64,000 nucleotides of DNA, from contig OX465111.1 of assembly GCA_949987565.1 (NCBI GenBank), forward strand, positions 11,365,202 through 11,429,201, read 5' to 3'. Under the pieces are notes generated by a model. It did not search any database. It saw only the letters and a program-made list of their open reading frames with translations, and was not told where the DNA came from. Each line of letters opens with the position of its first letter. The first letter of the stretch is position 1. The stretch comes from Luidia sarsii. Taxonomy: Eukaryota > Echinodermata > Asteroidea > Paxillosida > Luidiidae. The position numbers and the translations under genes are program-made. Of this stretch, positions 24,163 through 34,900 are shown one piece after another.

Positions 24163-24169
24163 TATTATA
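24163..24169 (-). promoter_or_regulatory. TATA-like box of the divergent exon 1
   Basis: CATATAATAG on the - strand, about 200 bp before the ATG at 23966. This is a similar distance and context to TATAAATA at 28686-28693 upstream of the + strand exon. Confidence 0.4.
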
Positions 24170-24190
24170 TGGAATGAGGAAATGCCAAAT

Positions 24191-26552
24191 CTGTTATCAT
24201 GCAAAGCAGAAACATTGCCCGGGGCCGGCAGTTAGGAGTTGGTAGAAAATATGCATTAGGAAATGTGACCCATTTATGTTGAACATCGTCACGCATCGTC
24301 GGTTATGATACTGTGGAGTCTGCTCAAAGAAAACGTATCTACGAAGCTGTATTAGGGACATGGTGAAAAGAAAAATCACCTCACCAGGCTCACTGCCAAA
24401 ACTCGCCCGTACGACTATTATGTCCAACGTACGACTTGTCCAGCCTACTTCAGTGGGTATGCGATTTAAGTCGTACGTATGACTTATAACTGTACGTACG
24501 GGATATAAGTCGTATATACGCACCCACAAGAAATCCCATCTGGCTGATATCGTAACGCAGCACTACATGTAGTCTCTTTTCAAGCACGGATGTGCACTAC
24601 TACAGGGAAAAACCCTAGGGTGCGGTGTAAGCAAAATACGCATACGGGCTAGGGAATGCCGTCATCTGAGGCATGGATTGATTAGGGGCTTGAGGCTGGT
24701 ATTTCAAGCCACACGTGTCGGGTATAACTCTCGGTCAAGTAAAATTTCTTTTGCCAGTTTTTCAAATTGTTTAAAACATTTCACAGCCAATATTCCTTTA
24801 ATGTCATTGGCAGACGCATACCTTAGTTGGAAAAGATTGGTAAAATGGACAAAAGGGACAATGTATTAGAAAATGCAAAGTTTGCATACAGCCAAATGAA
24901 ACATTTCTTCCTTGCTAAAATGCTCGCGTTACCCTAACCATCCACGTTTTAGCACAGCACAGTGCAAGTACCGGTGCCCTCACCATGCACTGAACGAGCT
25001 CTTCTTTCAATAACTACCCTCAGTGAAGATGTTTTCAATAAAGACCTTTGTACACGAGTTGACACTAGCGGAACATTTTCAAGGACATTTAGGAAGTTTT
25101 CCTGGTTCTACAAGGACAACAATCTAATTTTAAAATATCAGGTCCTTGAAAACTGCTTTAAGTTTTGAGATTTGAAGGTTTGCATGGTGAGAATAGCAGG
25201 ATTAATAGGTTTGCGAAAAGAACCGGAGGAATTCGACGTTTCGAACAGTGTACTCTGTTCGTCTTCAGGAGCATGCTGGATTCCAAGTGGGAGTGGGGCT
25301 TATGTAGTGCAGAGAGGGATCCTGGTGAGGGGATTAGCCCAGTGAAGGGTGAATGCGGGAACAAGGAATGCTGCTTTAAGTTTTACCGCCTCAACAAGGT
25401 TTAACCATTGACAATAAACTCCCCACATTTGTCTGCTGTTCTTAAACTTTGGGCACCAAGATTAAGAACGATCTGAAATGGTACGAGCAGATATAAAGTG
25501 ACACGTGGGGAAAAAACAATAGCCGCTTACAGACCTATATGCTATGTATACACTGACAAACAGTGTACAGAAATGTACAGTATGAACTCACTTGTGACAA
25601 TCACACAATGTACTTGTGTGCATATTGCATGCTTCGTTCATAAATGTCGTGCGTGGCAAGATGCTTCGTCTCCGCGTGATTCTGAAGCTATTTACGAAAG
25701 TACCCAGATTTATAGAAATATCTGCTGGTGTTGTGACATCTAGAATGCCACTTCCATGTATTTTGGTGCTGGTTGCACGCGCCACTTCGAAAAAAAAACT
25801 AGAGATTTGTGGGCTATCATTCCCAAGAAGGGCAGCTGCTCGAAGAGAATGGGTCCGCTTTGTCAACAACACACGGTCCGATTTACGACCGACCGTGTGG
25901 TGAGAAACCGCTGCAATCTGCCGATTTTTCTATTGAAAAGCTTTCTTTTAAGACGATGGTAGAAAAATGTCAGGGAACTTGGTGAAACTATTTTTCACAC
26001 AAAGGCTATGAAAATCATTACAAAAATAGCATTCAGTTGTAATACCTCAATTAGTTATGTAGTAACTTGGGCTGTAACATGTATCTTTAAATTTTGAATT
26101 TGTGTTTTCTAGAGTTGAAAATATGACTCATCATCAATACCAGCTATTTGGGGAATTGTATATCCAAAGATATGGCAGTAATCACTGTACCACTTCTTAT
26201 ATCTTTTGCCATTCCACATATACGAATATCACCCTTTCTTTCGCCTATTTTATCAATAATAAAGCTTGAATTTACCGGACAAAGTATTGATCGTTTGAAG
26301 GTGAGGATATGTTTTTCAGTTGCTTAAATTGAGGTTTTGAGGCCTTTTCGTCACACTGCATAGCTAAAAAAAAAATACGACACAATATCTTTGCCTAAAT
26401 GCTAACTTCCGTTTGAGGAAGAGTCGGACGAGTTGTATGTTTTAATGCACGTGCTCTAAGGTATATTCCACTGTGTTGCTACATAATTTGATCTACGTCT
26501 GGATATATCAAACATTCGTGATTGCTGTCCTGGTCTGGAATAGTGATCGGCC
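24191..26552. other. Intergenic stretch between divergent first exons
   Basis: 24400-24530 is rich in GTACGTACGAC palindromic words that also occur at 31800-31960. 25173-25290 contains a GGTTTGCG word and GACGTTTCGAACAGTGTACT with CTGTTCGTCTTCAG, a fragment of the foldback/Penelope-type end. 25588-25962 holds overlapping open frames on both strands with no recognised domain. The remainder shows nothing recognisable. Confidence 0.5.
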
Positions 26553-26950
26553 TTAAAGGCCACCGCAAACGAGAGCTACCTGCTGAGCGAAAAGTCCCCC
26601 GTGGCCGTTACCTTAGCACGTAGCTCACCGTGTGCGCTTAACCTTTGGTGAGATTTCTGCCTCAAGAGGCCGTGAGACCAATATCTATCCTGTTTGATTT
26701 GGCAACCACGTGAATAGGTCGTGCGCTTTCATTGGCCAGTTGCTATGTTTTATTGCTCAGCACATAGCTCAGTCGCCGCACATGATGAGTTTTCATCCAC
26801 GAGAGGCGAAAAAAATCAAACAGGATAGATATTGGTCTCATGGCCTCTTGAGGCAGAAATCCCACTAAAGGTTTAGCGCACACGAGCTGAACGACCTCGA
26901 GATAATTTTTGCCCAGCAGATAGCTCTCGTGTGCGGCGGCCTTTATGCAT
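26553..26950. mobile_element. Foldback element of about 400 bp
   Basis: Left arm 26553-26705 and right arm 26805-26950 are inverted copies. Examples are the AATATCTATCCTGTTTGATT word and its complement at 26815-26835, and the GCAAACGAGAGCTACCTGCTG word and its diverged complement near 26918-26940. Long inverted arms without coding sequence fit a foldback or MITE-type DNA transposon. Confidence 0.75.
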
Positions 26951-27597
26951 GATGCGAGAGAAACTCGACTGTGCCTTCCAAGAAAGCCCCAGCACCATCT
27001 GATGGCTTGCTTGTATAAGACGTGGCGGTATGTCATTACTGTTCTTGGTAAAAACAAATGCGTAAAACAAACTGTGGCGTCCTAGTGGCAAAATGCATAT
27101 AATCGGTATCATTTGTATAAGAAAAATCTGAACACTTATGTATGTTAAAAATATATTTGAGAAAGAGATCCATATGCATGGTATATAGATGAATGGACAT
27201 TAGACAACACTGTTTTCTCCATGCATTGACTTACTCGCCATCATACATCCAGAAGATGTCGTAAAAAAAATCAAATTTAGTGGTGAAAATAATGAAGCAC
27301 TTACATAGAATATGCTAAGATAACTTTACAGACCTGTGACATTTGGAACGTACACGGGGTGTCAAGTATTTGTAGTCCGTTAAACTTGTCCCCATGTTTG
27401 ATATAATGATAGCAATGGAGGTTTACCTGGTCAGAGGAGATCAAAGCACAACGTTGGCACTAAAAGTTGCTGTTTCTATAGGGGAGGATTCTGAAAAATG
27501 TTTTCAAACAATTTTCCTACCATGGGGTTTTCTTATGTGCATCATAATGTGGTGGTGTTGCCGAGGTTGACATGGTTTCGAGTAATTGTAATAATTT
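26951..27597. other. Unassigned AT-rich spacer
   Basis: No exon or repeat recognised. Confidence 0.4.
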
Positions 27598-27830
27598 GCC
27601 CTTCCCTTTGATCTCTCCCTACCAGCTTCACTCTTTGTCCTTTGATTCTCATCCGTGTCCTATTCACTCTCCCCCCTTCCTTCGTGTACATGTATCTGTT
27701 TTGTCCTTGTCACTCTGCCTTTGAGAAAGGTTCTGCTAGGATCGAAACGTCAGGCCCACTAAATTTTAAGATTTACATTTTAGTCAGTAAGCAGTTTGCA
27801 ACATTTTTGTATATCACCAATTGTAATAGT
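27598..27830 (+). mobile_element. Truncated Penelope-like element, 3' end only
   Basis: Matches 42600-42860, the sequence after the degenerate RT/GIY-YIG open frame. It has a C/T-rich leader, then CTGCCTTTGAGAAAGG, TCTGCTAGGATCGAAACGTC and GTCAGTAAGCAGTTTGCAAC. Strong 5' truncation is usual for retroelements. Confidence 0.7.
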
Positions 27831-28055
27831 TATTAGTAATTCGTAACATTATTGTAATACAATGTTCATATGTGCATGAAGTACTGAGCATTGTACTTTG
27901 TAATGTGCCTCTAAATGGCTCTTGCACCATACTAAAGTATTTTATGGCTTATCATGTAACAACAATTTTGTCGTCCTGTAACTTGATTTTGTCAATCGGT
28001 TTCATTTAGACAAGCGATATTTACAGGGCGGGATCGTCGTTCTGATCATCATCAG

Positions 28056-28319
28056 TCACATTGGTCTCCTTGCGTTCCTCATCATGCCGTCCTGATGCAA
28101 GTGCTTCGAATCAGTACGATTCAGCGCCGCGGCCTCCAACTTATCATCTTCATCAGACATGTGACTAGATTCGGATTCATAACCTCCCGATATACTCGCA
28201 GAATATATGCTATGTTCTTCCCAACTTTCGTGAGAATTGTCAGAATCGGAGAACGAAAACCACATGTTTATCTCGTGCACACGCGTATACGTACATGGTA
28301 CGTGTACGGTGCGAGGCAA
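28056..28319 (-). CDS. Acidic 87-codon open frame, unknown
   Basis: The - strand frame is rich in Ser, Asp and Glu (for example SESSHMSDEDDKLEAAAL). A second acidic frame overlaps its 3' end. Acidic stretches like this occur in transposase N-termini and nuclear proteins, but I see no domain, donor or acceptor. It may be a chance frame. Confidence 0.2.
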   Translation of the reverse strand: MPRTVHVPCTYTRVHEINMWFSFSDSDNSHESWEEHSIYSASISGGYESESSHMSDEDDKLEAAALNRTDSKHLHQDGMMRNARRPM

Positions 28320-28685
28320 ACACGTGCAGGAACTACACTAGTCAGTCTAAAGAGTGACGTCACACAATCCAACGGACCGACTCGTCATGGGCTGTGTTTT
28401 TTTATCGCAGCAATAGCGCATTTAAGAATTTCTTCCAAAAAAAAACAATTTTGTAAAGCTTAAAGGAGGAAAAACATACTAAAATGTATTCTCTTACATG
28501 AATGTATATATAACAATATCAAAAGAATTTTTTTTTTAGGATTTCGTTAGAGTCTGCCTTTGAATAAAATTGAAACAGCTCCGTTACCGTCTCAAGGACG
28601 AACACCTACTGCGCCATGCTCAATCCTAACAATGTATTTTTTTTCATATTTTGTATGGCATAGACTTTCATCGTCTCTCCTTCCA

Positions 28686-28693
28686 TATAAATA
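28686..28693 (+). promoter_or_regulatory. TATA box of the mucin gene
   Basis: TATAAATA lies 187 bp before the exon-1 ATG. Sequence from here to the ATG is shared with the inverted copies (23967-24140 and 715-850), consistent with a transcribed 5' UTR starting about 30 bp downstream. Confidence 0.5.
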
Positions 28694-28879
28694 GCGCTCG
28701 CAACTCCACAGAACCACGCTTTTTTCTTCAACTGTTCACTGCCTCCCACACTCAACTTCAGCTCTCGTAACAAGTGAACGTGCGTGGCTTTCTGTCGGAT
28801 TTTATTCCTGAAATTTGAAGACTCGTACATCCAAGGACAAACAAACCAACAGGATCGAGGCGAAGTACCTCTGTGGAAG

Positions 28880-28955
28880 ATGGGGCGTCGTGAGGAAGCA
28901 AAGATCTTCTCGGCCTTCATCTTCCTTCTGATGTTAGGACTGGTGAAATGTGTGG
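28880..28955 (+). CDS. Mucin exon 1: signal peptide
   Basis: The ATG has a strong context (AAGATGG). It encodes [20 protein letters not shown] then LVKCV, with a GTAAGT donor in phase 1. Basic start, hydrophobic core and small residues near the end make a typical signal peptide. Two inverted copies exist at 23891-23966 and 637-714. The join to exon 2 spans 11.5 kb and is supported by phase only. Confidence 0.7.
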
Positions 28956-31900
28956 GTAAGTTCCTTCCTAACGGTGACCTACTGCATAACTAATAGTAGT
29001 TGTATGACATTTGCAAGGCCGGTTCACGATCAATGTGAAATTCAGAAGAGTTAATCACCATCGTAATGGCAAAACATTGCCGTAATGCTATCAACAATGG
29101 CATCACATGTAAATAAATGAAGGATTCCTGTGAGTTAATCTTCACTATAGTTATTGATTGAGTAGCCACACATGAAGGGAAGGTCTATATTAGAGGTCTT
29201 CCTCTCACTGTTGTCATAGCCACTTCTCGTAACTTTGTCCAATTCTCGTTCTCGCCCTTCTAGCCCTTTTCGACCAGCAACATCATTACCCATGAGTAAG
29301 GTAGTGATGTTGAATCCATCGGGTACTTATCTCAATACATTGTTCAAAAAGAATTTAGGGGCTTTCAAGCTAGACGAAATCCTCGGGGATTTCTCGAAAA
29401 TTCCTCGGGGAATTCGGTCGGTCTATTCACACTACCGACGAAATACCCGGGTAAGGTTTGTTTTACCCCTGTTCGATCGGGGGTAGGGTAGAAGGAGAAA
29501 ACCCCGGGGTTTGACGTTTTCCCCGGGGAAAAGCAACTATGGTGTGAACGCCAGCGGGGTTTTAATCACCCCACCTTTTTGCGTCCATGTGGGATCGGAA
29601 CTACAGAAAGTGCGCCCTCCGTTTACACATTACCCAGGGATTGACTGCCGGTGTGAAACGACCGTGCATATTCCCGGCAAATGGTTTCCCCTGCAGTTAC
29701 TAAATGGGTCCAGTGTGAATGGTTGCGGGGTTTTGGTGGGGGGAAAAGTCCCCGGGATTTTCCCGGGGATTTGTTCCCCACTGATCGACTGTCGTGTGAA
29801 ATTCTGGAAGTTACCGATTAAAGCACACAGCAATTTTAGAGTACGCAATCCTATAAAGACCATCGAAATGTATGTGCTACTATTTCTAGATAAACTACTT
29901 TTGAACTGTTTAAGCCTGAAACAAATGCTTGTACTGGGATCAAGCAAGGTATAGATGATGGAGGATGTTAAGGCACCGATAGTAGTCGATTTAACAAGAA
30001 ATTCAATTTAGGATTTCTTGCTTGGTTCTTTGTAATTGGAGGGGATTATTTACATGGCAAAGCCAATTCTATGAATGCCCATGGATCGCGTCCCCCCACG
30101 TTTTCATTCGAATGCAAACAACCAAACCGATGTAAACCAGACCACCCTGATGCGTGGGATTGCGGTTGGGAGCTTCAAAGACACCCCCCTCAAAACAAAT
30201 ATAGGCGTACACAATTGAATGAAACACTCCCTCACGCTGGTGGCTGGGAACCTAAAGCGAGAGATTTAGCAAAGATGTAAAGGTGAGCATGCGTACGTGC
30301 TCACTCGGCATGCATCTAGACATGTACCAGTACTAGTTTATATTGGATCGGCGCTCCAATGCGATGTCGCAATATTGCACAATACCATAATTTGGTCGTT
30401 CAAAAATAACACTAATAATACACCTGTAATAAAGTCTGCAGAAAACTACACAACATGCATGAAAGTGTACGAGTTTTTGACTAATCAAGTGAGAGGAAGT
30501 GGGCATGCTGAAAACAAACCAAGCATTCTAAAATAGATCTAGTGCAGAAGTCGTGCAGATGGATGTAACACAACGTACTTTCACATGTTTGTTCGTCAAG
30601 CCAACCGGAGGGGAAGTGAGACATTACCCTTTGCTTTGAATTAATCGAGCGCAGTATTGATATAACTTGTAGATTTGTTCTGAGGTTAATAGAAAAAAAT
30701 CTAGAGTGACAAAACGGTTCAATTTCAGCTTCTCGGGCTGTAGTTTCCAGGAGACATTTAAGAGAAGACATTTCCTTTGGATGGTTTCAGCATAATGTTG
30801 ATGAAACTGACGATAGATGTGATGTACCTGATTGTTTAATGGCTTTAATCAAATGATTTTAATGGCAATTTATTGATAACGTACCGGTACCTAATTGACT
30901 ATTCATAATTAATCTTGTATGCATTTTTTGCGGTTTTTTTTCCAATTTCCATGTAAAAAAAATACAAATAATGAGGAAACTGTGTGAAAATTAGAACAAG
31001 GTTTCCCAGATGAGAAATCATTCAGTTCTGATTTAATTCTATTTGTACAGCTACAACTCAATTCCCCGTTACAACAAAAAGCCAGCACTTGTTAATTGTA
31101 TGCATTGCTTATGTGGTTTTTCTTCATAGTTCCTATTTCTGATGTTTTGTATTGTTCCCAAATTTTTATTTAGTTTCTCGCAGAATTATACAGAAGTATG
31201 GAATTAGTGCAACATCAATTCATGAGAATGATTCATAAAAGAAATGCAAGCCACGGTCTGACACTTTCAAATTGTACACAAATATATGCAATTGTAATGA
31301 ACTACGCATACTAATATTATTTAACACCAGATACAATGTATAGGTATGTCCGATATGGACAAAAAAAATGTATCAAAGTGTGCGCAAGACAACGGAGGAA
31401 AAGTCATGAAGCAAAAATCCCAAATCTTCAGCGGTCGCGATGCAGTAAAACAATATATGGAGGGGGCCTCCGAGAGCTACAAACCTCTTATTGAATTAAA
31501 GTAGCTAAATCATCAAATTCTTCAGACAGTGTGTGACGCCTGTTTCAAAGTTAAATAGGAAAATCAATTGCTGTGAACATTTTCAGTAAATAGATGCAAA
31601 CAATCTCAGAAATGAAAGGGCGTGATCACGACGGCAACTTTATCAAAGGCATTTTCCCTTAGAGAGAGGTTCAACTTGTATACAAACGCCAGGATCTCCA
31701 AAGTTTTGCGAAAGTTTTATGTTACACAGGAAGCTGTATGTACTCGGGATATGGCAAAAAAATCTCTCTGACCTGAGAGATGAATAAGGTTACATGTACG
31801 TGAGTATACGGTTTAACTCGTACGTACGACTTAAAACCAGTAAGCGCAAGTTATATTAGTTGTACGCACGAGTTCTACAGTAAGCGCAAGTTATATTAGT

Positions 31901-34900
31901 TGTACGCACGAGTTCTATTAGTTGTACGTACGACTTATACCACTTATGTACCAATTATAGTTAGGTCCTAGAGATAATTATTTGTTCCCACGCGAGCGAA
32001 CTGGTAGGACAATGCGAGCTCGGAGTCCGTGTCAAAGTCAATATTTCGTCACTGGGAAAAAACCAGATGAATGTGTGCCTGGCCATTATGCTCATTGTAG
32101 GGATTAGGTGGAGTGGAATAACCTCGGACCTGTCGGGGGCGTTATAGCGAACGTGACTAAAATAATCCAGAACTTATACAACTCATTCTCACGGCTGACG
32201 TGCCGATTCAAAAAATGCAATACATTATTTGTATGTCTATGTCTGATATCATGTTGACCTTGGCACATAAGTTACAGTACTAGTAAGAGTGGCCTTAAAA
32301 AATTCAGATAAACTAACGAATACAACTTTATTAGCTATTTTGCATTGAATACCAAAACATAAAGTTATTATTATGAATGTGGTCTTTCGTGATATTTGCT
32401 TCGCAGTTTCCGTTGAGCATGTTAACAGTGTTGCCGATCTCAACGGGTTTGTTTACGCTGAGATAAAACCTGTAGGGAAGATGGGTTAATTTTGAGCTGC
32501 AGAAAATCGCATTCAAGTTACGCTGGCCCCAGCCTTGTACATAGTTTGTAGAAGATCAGGTAAACTAGAACAGTGAAACTGTCATACAGCCTCACATTCC
32601 ATTATTCCATCACCTAATAATGTATCATCCCGAACATACTCACCCCACCCGATCCACCCATCCCTACCCAACCCCATCCACCTTCAGTACATTCCTATTC
32701 CACAGTGTGGTTGGGAAATAGTTTTCAATATGTACTGTAGGAGAATGTAGATTCCCAGCATAGTCCCTTATGAACAATCTGGAATACATGTACATTATAT
32801 AGAAACTTTAACATTCACAAAACTGTAATTTGATTTTTTATTTTACAAGAAAAAAAAACACCGACAAAAGATTATGTTTTCATCTGAATGAAAGCAAATT
32901 AACATCTGAATTCGGACGGACGGATGGACAGACGGAAATTGGTATTACTTAGGCTCGCACTGCTTCGCAGTTGGCCAAAAGCAGTTGGGAGGCCAGATCG
33001 TTTGCCACTCATAGTGTCATCATTATTCTGCTACGAAGCAGGCGATTACAACGCTTCTCCAGACACTTCGATCCATTCGGTTAGTGTAATACTAATAAGT
33101 GTACGAGTAACACCAAACGCTATGCGGTATGCACGAATGGAATGACGTAGATGGAATAAAGTCTTCAATAGACGGAACATTGAAAGACCCAGCACACGTA
33201 CCACGAAAACACAATCATGCTACCTAACATACAGGAACCGTTACCTGTACTATGCCATTGCTCAATTCAGAACTCAGCCCCTTCCGTCGGCACTTTCAAT
33301 GTGAACGCTGAAGTCGTCACAATGAAACTTCGGTGGAGCGAGAATAAACTTGGACCCCTCGAAAGTTCCATTATTCCCTTAACCACATTTCCTGGCCACG
33401 GGCGCATTCACTATGTGCACATTATTCGAGATATATAACAGGACCGACATATAACGCTTAACCACCGTCGTTCAGCCATGCTGGTACCCTGTAAATTGTG
33501 TGGGGACTATACAAGGACGTGTTTTGTAAACCAGCGTAGGTTAGGCTTACGGCACTACAGTTAGGGTTATGGTTACGGACAGAGTTAGAGTTCGGGTTGG
33601 GTTAGCGTTACTGAGTTAGGATTAGGATTAGGGTTAGGTTCAGGATTAGGGTTGTTAGGGTTAGGATTAGGATAAGGGTTAGGGTTGTTTCGTGCTTGTG
33701 CCTGTAACTACCCGAGAAATGCATGAACGAATGACTGAATGAATGAATGAATGCGGGAGGCCTCAGCAAAACCTGGCTTCGCGCATGCGCACTTATAGCT
33801 TAGCCACGGTGGTTAAGTGTCATACGTCGTGACACTTATATGCCTCCATTATTACGCCTGTCTTGTTTTCTGCCCTGGTCCAAGCTACATATTTCAAAAA
33901 GTTCTGTTTTTTTTTATTAATTGAAGCTCTGCCACGGCCTCCGCCTGTGTCAAAAAGCCTTGCATACATCGACGTTTTTTTCCAGAAAGGGAAGGAATGG
34001 GTCGCTGTAAACATATCCCATCATTAAATGGATTTTGCTTAGGACTATGGACGACGGCAATTCTATCCTAGGAGAATTAAGAAAAATGGGCAATGTAATC
34101 AATGATATTTTAAACTTGAATGGAAATATTATAAGGATTCTGGAGTGAAAGATGAGCTCACGTGTGTAGACATTCAGCAACTGTCAGAGAGTGGAAGGTC
34201 ACGTACGTCACGGCCAAGTATAGCACGCAACGGCGTATGTCTACATCATGATTGATTTTCAAGATACATGTAACTATACCGGTATTAACAGAGTTGATAT
34301 GATTATACAGATCATTAGTAAAGCAAAAATAAGGGCTCCGAATAATCACTGGCACGAAAGTAATAATATGGAAGGGGGACATTGAATACCCGATGATCAT
34401 ATTATGATGCATGAGAAATATGAAATCACACTGCTTTGACAGAGGTTACAACGTACGGTTTTACAGCCAAGGTTAAACTCGCTTCAAGTCTGGCCACCAT
34501 ATTAACGCAATTTTCAGAGTATTCCAGAATCCAGGATTTGATCCGGATCATTACCAAAACAGAATCACCTCGAATCAGTGAGAATACCGATATATTGTAC
34601 AATGTCAGAACGATACATTAATACATTTTGCAGTATTTTTGCAGACAGACAGACAGACAGACAGACAAACAAGCATACAGACTGACAGACAGAAGCAGGC
34701 GAAAGCATAATATCCTTGGCGGAGTGTGTTACGTAAACTCGGTTTCAGCAGTTGGGGATCATCCAATATTAATCCAAAGTAAAGCAGCGGACTGACACTC
34801 CTTGCTTAGATTACGAACAATGAAATGGCGCGAAGTATTTCAAAATCTATGCTTCATGGTCATTTCTGAAGCTTAACTCTATCTGCACTGGGTGGTCTCG

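Larger units (their letters stand above)
23284..24190 (-). repeat. Block A copy 3: most complete inverted mucin 5' region
   Basis: Extends from intron 1 through exon 1 and the 5' UTR to a TATA-like box. The 5' UTR on the - strand shares long words with 28740-28879 upstream of the + strand ATG. It is the best-preserved of the three inverted copies. Confidence 0.85.
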
